NCBI GenBank assembly: GCA_019162745.1
Contig: JAFLLC010000157.1
Coordinates: 1 to 32,700 of the forward strand
DNA: 32,700 bases
Source of the DNA: Deltaproteobacteria bacterium
GTDB taxonomy: Bacteria > Desulfobacterota > Desulfuromonadia > Geobacterales > Pseudopelobacteraceae
Reading direction: 5' to 3'
Positions 18,014 to 27,165 of this stretch are shown here, one piece after another. The notes under the pieces were generated by a model. That model was not told where the DNA came from, did no database searches, and saw only the letters and a list, made by a program, of their open reading frames with translations. The position numbers and the translations under genes were made by a program. Positions within the stretch are counted from its first letter, which is position 1. The number at the start of each line of letters is the position of its first letter.

Positions 18014-19123
18014 TTAATCGCCAAAGCAGGTATGCACACTGCGTGCGCTCTCTATCCAGCAATGATCAAGCGGCACCGTCCTCCGTTTGCCGACGACATC
18101 CTTGAGCGCTACCGGTTCGACACCATCACCACGCGCCGCGACCATAACACCGAAAACACCATCATTTATGAGGTCGGCACAGGCTGTGCCCAGACGTGTG
18201 GCAAGCAGGCGATCTCCCGCCGAAGGCGTCCCGCCGCGTTGCAGGTACCCCAGTATGGTGAGGCGTGATTCCAGACCGGTCAATTCTTCCAGCTGCTGAG
18301 CCAGAAACTGGCTGTTGCCCGGTTTGTTGCTGCTGGCCCGTTCTTCAGCCTGTCGCTTTTTTTCTTTTTTCTTCCCCCCCTTGTTCTTGCCCGCCTCATC
18401 CAGCTCGGTGGCGACCTGTTGGGAAATGGCGCCTTCAGCCATGGCAACAATGCTGAACCCCTGCCCGCGGTGGCTGCGGCGCAGAATTGCAGCTGCCACT
18501 TTCTTTACATCATACGGTATTTCCGGGATGAGAATCACATCGGCCCCTCCGGCAATACCGGCCCCAAGGGCCAGCCAGCCGGCTTTGTTCCCCATCAGCT
18601 CCAGCACGAGAATGCGATGATGGCTATGGGCTGTGCTGTGCAGCCGGTCGATCGCCTCAGTGGCAATCCCGAGAGCGGTATCGTAGCCAAACGACACGTC
18701 GGTCATGGCGACGTCGTTATCAATGGTCTTTGGCAGGGTAATGACGTTCAGCCCCTGCTTCATCAGGTGATAGGCGTTCTTTTGCGTGCCGCCGCCACCC
18801 AGACAGACAAGTGCGTCGAGGTGGTGTTTGCGATAATTATCGACAATGACGTCAGTCATGTCCATCAACTTACCGGCCACAGGCATGGCATATGGCTTGT
18901 CTCGGCTTGTCCCCAGAATAGTACCCCCCAGGGTAAGAATACCGGAGAGCGCTTCCGAATCAAGCAGTTGGGTCCGGTTTTCCATCATGCCGCGGAAACC
19001 GTCACGGAACCCGATGACCTTCATACCATAGCGCCCCAGAAGGGCTTTGCCAATCCCCCGGATGGCCGCATTAAGTCCCGGGCTGTCGCCACCGGAAGTC
19101 AGGATACCGATCATTTTACTCAT
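18014..19123 (-). CDS. 6-phosphofructokinase with atypical donor site
   Basis: A 369-residue PfkA-superfamily protein phosphorylating fructose 6-phosphate. It shows [17 protein letters not shown] at the N-terminus, PKTIDND at 131-137 (catalytic Asp135), [19 protein letters not shown] and IPEIPYD. E. coli PfkA has GGDGS and PGTIDND; here these read GGGGT (109-113) and PKTIDND. The lysine at the second site is typical of PPi-dependent and group III enzymes, while the Gly at the donor-selecting position (E. coli 104) favours ATP; the Mg-binding Asp is replaced by Gly. Donor is therefore uncertain. A lysine-rich insert occupies about 244-268. The ATG has a good AAGGAT-type site upstream. It is followed by ppk. 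Confidence 0.88.
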   Translation of the reverse strand: MSKMIGILTSGGDSPGLNAAIRGIGKALLGRYGMKVIGFRDGFRGMMENRTQLLDSEALSGILTLGGTILGTSRDKPYAMPVAGKLMDMTDVIVDNYRKHHLDALVCLGGGGTQKNAYHLMKQGLNVITLPKTIDNDVAMTDVSFGYDTALGIATEAIDRLHSTAHSHHRILVLELMGNKAGWLALGAGIAGGADVILIPEIPYDVKKVAAAILRRSHRGQGFSIVAMAEGAISQQVATELDEAGKNKGGKKKEKKRQAEERASSNKPGNSQFLAQQLEELTGLESRLTILGYLQRGGTPSAGDRLLATRLGTACADLINDGVFGVMVAARGDGVEPVALKDVVGKRRTVPLDHCWIESARSVHTCFGD

Positions 19124-19175
19124 GGCTGAATTATCCTTTCTGTCGTCAGAATTAAGCTGCGAATCTGGTAAAGGG

Positions 19176-19202
19176 ATTATACCTGAAGAACTGACTGATC
19201 AA
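19176..19202 (-). promoter_or_regulatory. candidate promoter of pfk
   Basis: A perfect -10 TATAAT on the minus strand (19181-19176) lies about 50 bp before the pfk start. The best -35, TTGATC (19202-19197), is only 15 nt away, which is short. The strong hairpin at 19216-19261 insulates it from the upstream selenoprotein gene. Confidence 0.45.
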
Positions 19203-19215
19203 CAGTAAATGCGGC

Positions 19216-19261
19216 AAATATAAAGGGGGGAGGCCGTAACCGGCCTCCCCCCTTTATATTT
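19216..19261 (-). terminator. strong terminator after the selenoprotein gene
   Basis: A perfect 21-bp inverted repeat (19216-19236 and 19241-19261) with a TAAC loop. The stem has a G/C-rich top and an A/T-rich base that supplies T runs on both strands. It lies 25 bp past the TAG of the minus-strand selenoprotein gene and upstream of the pfk promoter. Confidence 0.85.
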
Positions 19262-19286
19262 ATTTACACCGTTTGTTCATGCATAC

Positions 19287-19574
19287 CTATGAACAGGATG
19301 AACCATACTCCGGAGAAATTACAAAACCCTTCCTGTAACCGGAGCTGATAAAATCAATCATCTGCCCATCCAGGTGGGAGTCCAGCGTTTTTTCAGCAAG
19401 AAGTTCAATACCGTTCATGTCAAACCTGTTATCATTTTCACCCGGCTCATCCAGAGCCAACCCCAGACGGGGGCCGCCTCAACCAAAGCCTTCAAACACC
19501 ACCCGCAGCATTTTGCCGGGGTTCTCGGCCAAAATCGGCTCCAGAGCCGTCCTGGCAGCATCAGTAATTTTCAT
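19287..19574 (-). CDS. HesB/IscA-like selenoprotein (in-frame TGA read as selenocysteine)
   Basis: The minus strand from ATG 19574 to TAG 19287 encodes 95 residues if the TGA at 19481-19479 (codon 32) is read as selenocysteine. Upstream, AAAGGAGT sits 6 bp before the ATG. The region around the TGA reads LRVVFEGFG-U-GGPRLGLALDEP; in A-type iron-sulfur carriers (IscA, ErpA, HesB) this is the glycine-rich loop with the first cluster-binding Cys. The tail ends SSCS, with one Cys (94) where the classic proteins have CGC. From memory, a HesB-related selenoprotein family with Sec at this site has been described in Geobacter and other anaerobes. Role in iron-sulfur or redox chemistry is inferred. Downstream hairpins could be the SECIS element. 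The gene has its own terminator and is divergent from the helicase gene. A simple stop-codon mutation is less likely because the frame stays protein-like for 63 codons after TGA. Confidence 0.88.
19444..19478 (-). promoter_or_regulatory. candidate bacterial SECIS element
   Basis: Directly after the TGA the mRNA can form two hairpins. The first has a C-run pairing with a G-run (19476-19470 with 19464-19458, including two G-U pairs) and loop CGUCU. The second is GGCUC/GAGCC (19458-19454 with 19448-19444) with loop UGGAU, whose loop begins 25 nt after the UGA and has G at its second base, fitting the bacterial SECIS rule as I recall it. The two share bases and are alternatives. Structure was paired by eye. 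Confidence 0.55.
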
Positions 19575-19762
19575 AGCAACACTCCTTTGAAAGTATATGT
19601 AAAGCTATATATATCAAAACGGGCCTATAATTGCCACACTTTTTTGGGCGTCTCCGTTACCATATTTGTTTCGAGCCCCAAAAACCAGGCGCCACGGTGT
19701 TTCGTGGAGCAGGACTTAAACAAAATTGCCTCACTGCCGCACTCCGTGGTACATCTATACAC

Positions 19763-21769
19763 ATGAAAAGACTTAATCCTCCACAACAACGCGCCGTGAA
19801 CACCGTTGAGGGAGCCCTGCTGATACTGGCCGGGGCCGGTTCCGGCAAGACGCAGGTAATCACCACCCGAATTGTCCATTTTTTAAAAGATCTGCACGTC
19901 CCGGCAGAAAACATCCTCGCGGTGACCTTTACCAACAAGGCCGCACGCGAGATGAACGAGCGGGTACTCAGCATGGCAGGCAACCTGGCCAAAGGGATCG
20001 TTATCTCTACCTTCCATTCACTCGGCGTACGTATTCTGAGACGCGACATCCGGGCACTCGGTTTCAAGCCGAATTTTTCGATCTACTCCACCTCCGACCA
20101 GGCCGGGGTCATACGACAGGCGACTCGTGAACGGGACATCGACCCCAAGAAAATCGATCCAGACCGAATCCTCTGGAAAATATCGGGACTAAAAAACCGC
20201 CTGATCGGGCCAAAAGAGTTCACCCCGGACAGGAATGATCCGCTGGAGATCGCGACCGCTGCAGTGTACCCGCGTTATCAGGAGTTGCTGAAAGGTTTTA
20301 ACGCTATCGACTTCGATGACATCATCATGCTCTCCGTACGCCTGCTGCAAACCACTCCGGCAATCCTCGCCCACTGGCAGGAGCGTTTCCGCTACATCAT
20401 GGTGGATGAATATCAGGATACCAACGCTTCCCAATACCTGCTGATTTCGCTGCTGGCCATGAAACATGGCAACATCTGCGTCGTTGGCGACGACGACCAA
20501 TCGATCTACGGCTGGCGCGGCGCCGAGGTACAAAATATCCTCAACTTTGCCCAGGACCATCCCGGCTGCGTGACGATAAAACTGGAGCAGAACTACCGCT
20601 CCACCGGAGCAATCCTGGATGCCGCCAACTGTGTCATCAAAAATAATCCGGTACGAACGGACAAGGCGCTCTGGACCGCCGGCGGCAAAGGGCGCCAGAT
20701 TGATCTGATTGTGGCAGGGAGTGAGGAGGAGGAAGCGGCGAAAGTCGTAGAGCAGATCATGCTGGAGCAGTATCGCGAAAAGCTGCGTTGGGCTGATCTG
20801 GCCATCCTCTACCGTTCCAACGCCCAGAGCCGCGCTTTCGAGGAAAAGCTGCGCCTGGAGCGCATCCCCTATGTCGTGATCGGCGGACAGCAGTTCTACG
20901 AGCGCAAAGAGGTCAAGGACGCCATCGCCTATCTGAAGGTGATTGACAACCCGAGCGATGAGGCGTCATTGCTGCGCATCATCAACTTTCCCCGCCGGGG
21001 CATCGGCGACACGACGCTGATAAAACTGAACCAGTGGTCGATGAATCATGACGTGCCGCTGTTTGAAACGCTGGGACGGGCGGGGGAAATCGAGGATCTT
21101 TCTCCAACTTGCCGAAAAACAGTCATCGGCTTTCACGCCATGATGAAAGATGTTATTGCCGGATTCACCAACATCAATATGGGGGCGCAGGTCAACACTC
21201 TCTTCAACCGTTTGCGGATCGAGGACGAATTGTATCGCACCCTGAACGATGCCAAACAGTCACGCAAGCGGATAGAGAATATCGAGCAGGTGGTCAACTC
21301 GCTGGCGGCTTACGAAGAGCAAACCCCGCGGGCCAATCTGTCGGCGTTTCTGGAGCGGATCTCGCTGATGGATGAGGACAAGCCGTCCGAAGACGGCAAG
21401 GAGCACGGTACCAACGCCGTCACCCTGATGTCGCTGCACTCCAGCAAAGGTCTCGAATTCAGCCACGTATGGCTGGTCGGGGTGGAGGAGAATCTGTTGC
21501 CGCACAAACGCTCGATCGAAGAGGACCCTACCGTGGCCGAAGAGCGCCGGCTCTGCTACGTCGGCATCACGCGGGCGAGGAAATACCTGACAATCTCGCG
21601 CTGCCAGACCCGCCGCAAGTACGGCGCGGTGGAGGGGCAAAAACCAAGCCGCTTTCTTGCCGAAATTCCGGAGCATCTGCTGAATAGCTCTGCGGGAGAT
21701 GCTGAAGGTGATGCGGCGGCGCCGATCGATCTGGCTGAGGATTTTTTTGCGAGGATGCTTGGAGAATAA
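19763..21769 (+). CDS. rep: Rep-type SF1A DNA helicase
   Basis: A 668-residue 3'-5' helicase close to E. coli Rep in length and sequence order. It opens [12 protein letters not shown], then Walker A GAGSGKT (24-30), FTNKAAREM (motif Ia), [16 protein letters not shown] (motif II), [13 protein letters not shown] (motif III), KLEQNYRS (motif IV), [13 protein letters not shown] (motif V) and YVGITRARK (motif VI). Rep-like rather than UvrD-like similarity is seen through domain 2B ([20 protein letters not shown]). The family clears proteins ahead of forks and restarts replication. The start at 19763 is chosen by homology; the ribosome binding site there is poor, and the 44 in-frame residues upstream match nothing. 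The YyaL-type gene follows after 26 bp. Confidence 0.93.
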   Translation: MKRLNPPQQRAVNTVEGALLILAGAGSGKTQVITTRIVHFLKDLHVPAENILAVTFTNKAAREMNERVLSMAGNLAKGIVISTFHSLGVRILRRDIRALGFKPNFSIYSTSDQAGVIRQATRERDIDPKKIDPDRILWKISGLKNRLIGPKEFTPDRNDPLEIATAAVYPRYQELLKGFNAIDFDDIIMLSVRLLQTTPAILAHWQERFRYIMVDEYQDTNASQYLLISLLAMKHGNICVVGDDDQSIYGWRGAEVQNILNFAQDHPGCVTIKLEQNYRSTGAILDAANCVIKNNPVRTDKALWTAGGKGRQIDLIVAGSEEEEAAKVVEQIMLEQYREKLRWADLAILYRSNAQSRAFEEKLRLERIPYVVIGGQQFYERKEVKDAIAYLKVIDNPSDEASLLRIINFPRRGIGDTTLIKLNQWSMNHDVPLFETLGRAGEIEDLSPTCRKTVIGFHAMMKDVIAGFTNINMGAQVNTLFNRLRIEDELYRTLNDAKQSRKRIENIEQVVNSLAAYEEQTPRANLSAFLERISLMDEDKPSEDGKEHGTNAVTLMSLHSSKGLEFSHVWLVGVEENLLPHKRSIEEDPTVAEERRLCYVGITRARKYLTISRCQTRRKYGAVEGQKPSRFLAEIPEHLLNSSAGDAEGDAAAPIDLAEDFFARMLGE

Positions 21770-21795
21770 GGGACACAGCAGCTTCTGGAGGAGTT

Positions 21796-23934
21796 ATGTC
21801 ACACACATCACAGAACAGCGCAGCATACATCGCCACCCTGATGGCGGTCGACAAGAGCAACCTCCCGACCGACGGCGGTGAGCGCTTCAACCGCCTGATT
21901 TTCGCCCGCTCCCCCTATCTGCTGCAGCATGCCGAAAATCCGGTCAACTGGTATGAATGGGGAGTAGCGGCCTTTGACCGGGCCCGGAGCGAGAACCTGC
22001 CGATCCTGCTCTCGATCGGCTACGCCACCTGCCACTGGTGCCATGTCATGGCTCATGAATCATTCGAGGACCAGGAGGTTGCCGCGCTGCTGAACCGCCA
22101 TTTCGTCTGCATCAAGATCGATCGGGAGGAGCGCCCCGATATCGATGATTTTTATATGGCCGTTGCGCAGATGATGACCGGTGGCGGCGGCTGGCCGCTG
22201 AATATCTTCATGACCTCGGATAAGCACCCGTTCATGGCGATAACCTACCTCCCCAAACGGGGGCGAGGAGGGATGAACGGCCTGATGGAACTGCTGGGCA
22301 ACATCGCCACACTCTGGCGACAGCGGCCGGAGATGATCGAAAGAAACTGCCAGGGGATCATGGCGGCGCTGGAGGATGCACGGCAGCACCAGGGAGACAA
22401 AAGCTCCCCGGATACCATGGCCGCTGCAGAAAAAGCGTTGCAGCAGCTGAAGAGAATATATGACCCGAAGAACGGCGGTTTCGGGAGCGCCCCCAAGTTT
22501 CCGATGCCGATCTACCTGAGCTGGCTGATTGGACAGTATCTATCCCACCCTCACCCTGAGGGCGAGGGAGCTCTCAACATGGCGCTCCACACCCTGCGGC
22601 AGATGCGATCCGGCGGCATCTGGGATCACCTCGGTGGCGGTCTGCATCGTTATTCTGTTGACAGCAGCTGGCTGGCGCCGCACTTCGAAAAAATGCTTTA
22701 CGATCAGGCGATGCTGGCCCGGGTAACTACTGAAGCCTTTCTGGCCACCGGAGAACCGTTCTACCGCACCATGACGGAAGAAATTTTTGCCTTTGTCGGG
22801 CGGGAGCTGCAATCAGCAGAAGGCGCCTTCTGCTCCGCTCTCGATGCCGATTCGGAGGGTATTGAAGGCAAGTTCTACGTCTGGGAGAAAAGAGAAATTG
22901 ACGCCTGTCTCGGACCGGATGCCGAGCTATTCTGCCGCTATCATGCGGTGACGGATGAGGGGAACTTCGAGGGGCAGACCATCCTTACCGCTCCGGTAGC
23001 CCTTAATATATTTTGCCAACAGCAGCGGCTGAATGCTGAAGAAACTGGCAAACTGCTGGAACTGTGCCGTTCAAGGCTTTTGGAACAGCGAGAACGGCGC
23101 ATCCGCCCCCTCCGGGACGACAAGATCATCACCTCCTGGAACGGCCTGATGATTTCGGCACTCGCTACAGCAGGGGTTATCTTCAACAAACCTGAGTACA
23201 TCATCAGAGCCGCCCGGGCGGCCCACTTCATCCTCCATTCCCTCCGACGCGCCGATGGCAGAATCATGCGCAGCTATCTGAACGGGGCATCTGATGTCCC
23301 CGCTTTTCTGGAGGACTACGCCTTTTTGACAGGCGGTCTGCTGGACCTGTTTGAGGCGACTCTTGACCGCAACTGGCTGACTGAAGCACGCACGCTAGCG
23401 GAAGAGCTGCTGCGCCTTTTCCGACATCCTGTTTCGGGCGATTTTACCCTGACCGGTCACGATGCAGAGCAGATGCCGGCCCGCGTATCTTCCGATCATG
23501 ACGGCGTGACGCCATCGGCCCTTTCCCGCACCGCCCATCTGCTGTATCGGCTTGCATGGATCGACGACAGACCTGGGCTGCTTGATTCTGCCCGCAAAGC
23601 GCTGGCAGGAATCAGCAGTGAAATTAGAGACAATCCGCTCGGACATCTGGGCGCTCTGCAGGTTCTCTCTCTTTTGGAGAACCAACCGGCAATTGCCACA
23701 TTCACCGGCGAAACCGACACCACTGAAGCCTTCGCACTGAACGTTGATCTGCATCTTGCCCCAATCAAAAACCTGATTCTCCGCCGGAGTGATATACAAC
23801 CGTCTCCACTCTCACTCTCTCTCTGTCTGCAAGGTACCTGTTACCCAACCGTTTCCACCGCAGATGAACTGAACCGGCTTCTTAAAGGCAGATTTGAATT
23901 GAGATTTGCCAGCGGCTCGTCGGGTATGATATAG
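21796..23934 (+). CDS. YyaL/DUF255 thioredoxin-fold protein
   Basis: A 712-residue cytoplasmic protein of the YyaL (spermatogenesis-associated protein 20-like) family. The N-terminal thioredoxin-like domain has [18 protein letters not shown], the redox-type CHWC at 79-82 and REERPDID. The rest is an alpha/alpha-barrel with [34 protein letters not shown] and ITSWNGLMI, like glycosidase or epimerase folds. The molecular function is not established. GGAGGAG lies 4 bp before the ATG. Around residues 249-260 a palindromic repeat is embedded in frame (separate entry). It follows the helicase gene closely and may share its transcript. Confidence 0.92.
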   Translation: MSHTSQNSAAYIATLMAVDKSNLPTDGGERFNRLIFARSPYLLQHAENPVNWYEWGVAAFDRARSENLPILLSIGYATCHWCHVMAHESFEDQEVAALLNRHFVCIKIDREERPDIDDFYMAVAQMMTGGGGWPLNIFMTSDKHPFMAITYLPKRGRGGMNGLMELLGNIATLWRQRPEMIERNCQGIMAALEDARQHQGDKSSPDTMAAAEKALQQLKRIYDPKNGGFGSAPKFPMPIYLSWLIGQYLSHPHPEGEGALNMALHTLRQMRSGGIWDHLGGGLHRYSVDSSWLAPHFEKMLYDQAMLARVTTEAFLATGEPFYRTMTEEIFAFVGRELQSAEGAFCSALDADSEGIEGKFYVWEKREIDACLGPDAELFCRYHAVTDEGNFEGQTILTAPVALNIFCQQQRLNAEETGKLLELCRSRLLEQRERRIRPLRDDKIITSWNGLMISALATAGVIFNKPEYIIRAARAAHFILHSLRRADGRIMRSYLNGASDVPAFLEDYAFLTGGLLDLFEATLDRNWLTEARTLAEELLRLFRHPVSGDFTLTGHDAEQMPARVSSDHDGVTPSALSRTAHLLYRLAWIDDRPGLLDSARKALAGISSEIRDNPLGHLGALQVLSLLENQPAIATFTGETDTTEAFALNVDLHLAPIKNLILRRSDIQPSPLSLSLCLQGTCYPTVSTADELNRLLKGRFELRFASGSSGMI
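22548..22568. repeat. palindromic repeat inside the YyaL-type gene
   Basis: A 21-bp near-perfect palindrome: CCCTC and GAGGG outer arms plus CCCT and AGGG inner arms, with one mismatch and one central base. It is translated as part of SHPHPEGEG in a loop of the alpha-barrel domain. It resembles the C/T-rich palindromes found between genes in the same group of bacteria. Confidence 0.55.
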
Positions 23935-23979
23935 CTTTTAATATTATTTCACCTTGCACCATCAGGAGTTTACGAACTT

Positions 23980-24312
23980 ATGCTGACCGGAAAACAGAAA
24001 CGACACCTGCGGGCCCTCGGGCACAAACTGAAACCCCTTATCCAGATCGGCAAAAAAGAGCTTGAAGCTGCTTTGATAGCCGAGGCTGCAGTTGCACTTG
24101 ACCATCACGAATTGGTCAAGGTGAAACTTTTAGAGAGCTGCATACTGGATAAACATGAAGCGTCGGAGACCCTGGCCGAAGCCTGCCAGGCCGAGGTTGC
24201 CCAGATTCTGGGAAGGACCTTCCTCCTTTACCGTGCCGCTAAAACCCCTGTGATCATTCTTCCTAAAGCTGACGCACCCACAAAACCGTCCACGGCATCA
24301 ACAGCGGCATGA
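23980..24312 (+). CDS. yhbY: YhbY-family CRM-domain RNA-binding protein
   Basis: A 110-residue protein with a single CRS1/YhbY domain (LTGKQKRHLRALGHKLKPLIQIGKKEL through VAQILGRTFLLYR). The family binds pre-50S ribosomal particles. The usual GxxG loop reads IGKKEL, a mild variant. A Pro/Thr/Ala-rich tail follows. An AGGAG lies 11 bp before the ATG, a little far. The stop overlaps the gph start as ATGA, so the two are translationally coupled. Confidence 0.9.
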   Translation: MLTGKQKRHLRALGHKLKPLIQIGKKELEAALIAEAAVALDHHELVKVKLLESCILDKHEASETLAEACQAEVAQILGRTFLLYRAAKTPVIILPKADAPTKPSTASTAA

Positions 24313-24962
24313 TCATCCGGGCCGTTTTATTTGATCTTGACGGCACTCTGGTCGATTCACTGGAAGATCTGACCGATGCTGTCAACCATATCAGGAGCGC
24401 CTACTCTCAGCCGCCGCTGACAGCAGAAGCTGTGCGTCTGAAAGTCGGCAAGGGCTCGCGCAATCTGATACAGCAGGTATTGCCTGATGTTACAGACTCC
24501 GATATTGATCACGTTCTCGGCATGTTTTTAGAATTCAACAGGGAGCATATTGCCGATAAAAGCCGCCTCTATCCCGGAATTCAGGAATTACTCCAGGAAT
24601 TTGCAGCCCGAGATATCAAGATGGCGATCATTTCGAATAAGAATGAGGATCTGAGCTCACTGATACTGCAGACTCTCGGCATTAATGACATGTTTGAAAG
24701 CGTTTGCGGCGGAGACACCTACCCGGAAAGAAAACCTTCCCCCCTCCCCTTGCTGAGAGTGGCCGAAAGGCTGGGGATTGCACCGCACGAGTGTGTAATG
24801 GTTGGTGACAGCATCAACGACATCCAGGCGGGGCAGCAGGCCAATATCGCCTCAATTGCCTGTACCTGGGGATATGGGAGCAGGGCTGAGCTGACCGGAG
24901 CAGGAGCTTTTGCAAATTCTCCGCAGGAGTTGTTTGCAGCTGTAATCGGGGGAGCAAGGTAA
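24309..24962 (+). CDS. gph: HAD-family phosphoglycolate phosphatase
   Basis: A 217-residue haloacid-dehalogenase phosphatase with motif I FDLDGTLVDS (nucleophile Asp9, acid Asp11), motif II IISNKNE, a lysine near YPERKPSP and motif IV MVGDSINDI. The four-helix cap between residues 17 and 85 fits the Gph/PGPase subfamily, which removes 2-phosphoglycolate formed in DNA repair. Related pyrophosphatases such as PpaX look similar, so the substrate is inferred. It overlaps yhbY and ends 6 bp before the oxidoreductase gene. Confidence 0.85.
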   Translation: MIIRAVLFDLDGTLVDSLEDLTDAVNHIRSAYSQPPLTAEAVRLKVGKGSRNLIQQVLPDVTDSDIDHVLGMFLEFNREHIADKSRLYPGIQELLQEFAARDIKMAIISNKNEDLSSLILQTLGINDMFESVCGGDTYPERKPSPLPLLRVAERLGIAPHECVMVGDSINDIQAGQQANIASIACTWGYGSRAELTGAGAFANSPQELFAAVIGGAR

Positions 24963-24968
24963 CTGCCT

Positions 24969-26708
24969 ATGAACGGGTGGAATGGCACGATACTTCACGT
25001 TAACCTGACAAGCGGCAGCTTTCACTATGAGGAAATCTCCCACACGCTACGGGAGGAATATGTGGGTGGTCGCGGACTTGGCGTGCGTCTGATGCGCGAC
25101 CATTATCAGCTTGATCCGTTCGAACCAGCCATGCCGCTGATCTTTGCCGTAGGGCCGTTATGCGGCACGCCAGCTCCGACTTCCGCCCTTCTTTCCGTTG
25201 TGTCGCGATCGCCGTTGACCGGCACAATCTTCGATTGTTCCGCCGGCGGAAGCTTTGCCTGGCAACTGAAGGCGGCCGGCCTTGATGCACTTTTTATCAC
25301 CGGGAGGAGCTCCTCGCCGGTCATACTGACGGTAGCACCCGATGCGACCCAAATCCTGCCAGCCGGGCCGCTGTGGGGAAGTGACATCCCGACAACCGTT
25401 GAAGCACTCAAAGAGCGGGGGAGCGTAGCCGCAATCGGCCCGGCTGGCGAGAATGGCGTCCTCTTTGCGAACATCATGATGGGGGAAGGGAATTCAGTCG
25501 GTCGCGGCGGACTGGGCGCTGTTATGGGGAGTAAAAACCTTAAAGCGGTGACGGTGAACGGAGTGGGCAAAACCGGCATTGCCGATCCGGCGCTGTTTGA
25601 AAAAGCCCACCAGGATATCATGCGCCTTTTCAAGGCCTCTCCGGTTATCTTCGGCCCTCTTGGCCTTTCCGAATTTGGCACCCCGATGCTTGTTGATCTG
25701 ATAGCCGGGCGCCGCATGGCCCCGACCGAAAATTTCCGCAAAACCAGTTTCGAACACTCTGTCAACTATTCCGCCCCGACCATTAAAAATATCTACAGAG
25801 CAACGAAGGAAGGCTGCTGCGGCTGTCCGATCCAGTGTAAAAAGATATCCGAAAGCGGCAATCCTCTCCCGGAATATGAAACTCTTGCCGCTTTCGGCGC
25901 GCTTAACAATATAGATTCCCTGCAGACGATTGTTGCCGCGAACGACATCTGCAACAAACTGGGGATGGACAGCATATCAGCGGCAGCAACCCTCTCTGCC
26001 TGGGGAGAAATCAGGGGGGCCTTTCCAGACGACGGTGAGATACCCGTACTGCTGAACGACATCGCCCACCGGCGGCGGGATGGAGAAATCCTCTCCCTCG
26101 GTTCACGCCGCCTCGCAGAAATGCTGGGACTACCGGAACTTTCCATGAGTGTCAAGTCACTGGAACTCCCGGGTTACGATCCACGCGGAGCGTACGGCAT
26201 GGCACTGTCGTACTGCACGAGCAACCGGGGCGGATGCCACTTGAGCGCTTATCCGATTTCCCATGAGATCCTGCGCAAACCGGTACCGACCGACCGGTTT
26301 TCATTCTCCGGCAAGGCCCGCATCATCAGCATCGCCGAGGATATCAACGCCGCCGTAGATTCATTAGCTGTCTGCCAATTTGCCTTATTAGGCGCCAGCC
26401 TTGAAGAGTATGCCGAACTGTTGACCGCCGTCACCGGAGTTAAATATTCACCGCAGCGCCTGACAGCTATTGGGCGACGAATAGTGCTGACCGAGCGTTA
26501 TTACAACTGTACCAATGGTTTTTCACGCATCGACGATATCCTGCCGGAGCGTTTTTTTACAGAACCTGGCAGCAGCGGCGATGGCATCAATATTCCTCCT
26601 CTTGATACAGTACGGCTTGAGGAAGAGCTGGACAAATATTACCGTATCCGGGGTTTGAATAAAAATGGCTGCTTTGATGACGATTATTTTATAGAGAGGC
26701 AACCGTGA
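24969..26708 (+). CDS. aldehyde:ferredoxin oxidoreductase family protein (tungsten pterin)
   Basis: A 579-residue protein of the AOR family, enzymes with a tungsten bis-pterin and a [4Fe-4S] cluster. The N-terminal domain has YVGGRGLGVRLM, VGPLCGTPAPTS, SAGGSFAWQLK and GRGGLGAVMGSKNLKA. Cluster ligands are C283, C286 and C290 (CGCPIQC region) and C469 in DSLAVC, the usual DxxGxC site with Gly replaced by Ala. YDPRGAYGMAL and SNRGGCH are also family marks. The family oxidises aldehydes to acids, or reduces acids, with ferredoxin; the substrate cannot be told here. No pterin-assembly or tungstate-transport gene is nearby. GGAGCAAGG lies upstream. It is tucked between gph and yraN; the stop overlaps the yraN GTG. 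Confidence 0.92.
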   Translation: MNGWNGTILHVNLTSGSFHYEEISHTLREEYVGGRGLGVRLMRDHYQLDPFEPAMPLIFAVGPLCGTPAPTSALLSVVSRSPLTGTIFDCSAGGSFAWQLKAAGLDALFITGRSSSPVILTVAPDATQILPAGPLWGSDIPTTVEALKERGSVAAIGPAGENGVLFANIMMGEGNSVGRGGLGAVMGSKNLKAVTVNGVGKTGIADPALFEKAHQDIMRLFKASPVIFGPLGLSEFGTPMLVDLIAGRRMAPTENFRKTSFEHSVNYSAPTIKNIYRATKEGCCGCPIQCKKISESGNPLPEYETLAAFGALNNIDSLQTIVAANDICNKLGMDSISAAATLSAWGEIRGAFPDDGEIPVLLNDIAHRRRDGEILSLGSRRLAEMLGLPELSMSVKSLELPGYDPRGAYGMALSYCTSNRGGCHLSAYPISHEILRKPVPTDRFSFSGKARIISIAEDINAAVDSLAVCQFALLGASLEEYAELLTAVTGVKYSPQRLTAIGRRIVLTERYYNCTNGFSRIDDILPERFFTEPGSSGDGINIPPLDTVRLEEELDKYYRIRGLNKNGCFDDDYFIERQP

Positions 26709-27124
26709 ATCTGTTCGGCCTGAGCAAGGCTCCTGTTTCTTCCACCCCTACCGGCAACAAAGGCACCGGCGAACTTGGCGAAGAAATAGCTGTAAACTTC
26801 ATATTCAATCTCGGCTACCGGATCATTGAGCGTAACTTCCGCTGCAAGGGGGGAGAAGTCGACATTATCGCCCGTGATCCCGGGGACAAAAGCCTCGTCT
26901 TTATTGAGGTAAAAGCCCGGCGTGGTCTTTCTTACGGTGTGCCGCAACTGGCAGTAACCCCATTTAAGCAGCGCCAGATTTCCAAAGCGGCGCTGACCTG
27001 GCTCTCGAAAAACCGGCTGCATGACACCAACGCGCGGTTTGACGTAATTGCCATTTTGTTGCATACTGACGGCCTGTATGCCATTGATCACATCAAAAAT
27101 GCCTTCGACCTGGCTTATCAGTAA
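26705..27124 (+). CDS. YraN/UPF0102 family nuclease-like protein
   Basis: A 139-residue protein with a restriction-endonuclease-like fold. It has GELGEEIAVNFIFNLGYRIIERNFR, then GEVDIIARD and LVFIEVKAR, which supply the Glu, Asp and Glu-x-Lys residues of a PD-(D/E)XK site. The function of the family is not established; a role with DNA is inferred from the fold. The start is a GTG overlapping the preceding TGA, and a short region without family match (residues 1-20) precedes the domain. Confidence 0.88.
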   Translation: MNLFGLSKAPVSSTPTGNKGTGELGEEIAVNFIFNLGYRIIERNFRCKGGEVDIIARDPGDKSLVFIEVKARRGLSYGVPQLAVTPFKQRQISKAALTWLSKNRLHDTNARFDVIAILLHTDGLYAIDHIKNAFDLAYQ

Positions 27125-27165
27125 GATAGAAATTATCCTGTTTATCAGGGTTAAAAGGAGTCGCC

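Noticed and set aside
18419-19129. Open frame of 236 codons on the plus strand
   Set aside because: Antisense to pfk; no motif and no ribosome binding site.
19479-19481. TGA as a plain inactivating mutation of a HesB-like gene
   Set aside because: The stop falls exactly at the conserved Cys site, the downstream frame remains well conserved, and SECIS-like pairing follows. A pseudogene cannot be fully excluded without comparison.
19374-19766. Open frame of 130 codons on the plus strand
   Set aside because: It is antisense to the selenoprotein gene and runs into the helicase start region. It has no ribosome binding site or family-like sequence, while the minus strand does.
25106-25765. Open frame of 219 codons on the minus strand
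   Set aside because: Antisense to the aldehyde oxidoreductase gene; low-complexity Pro/Ser/Ala sequence.
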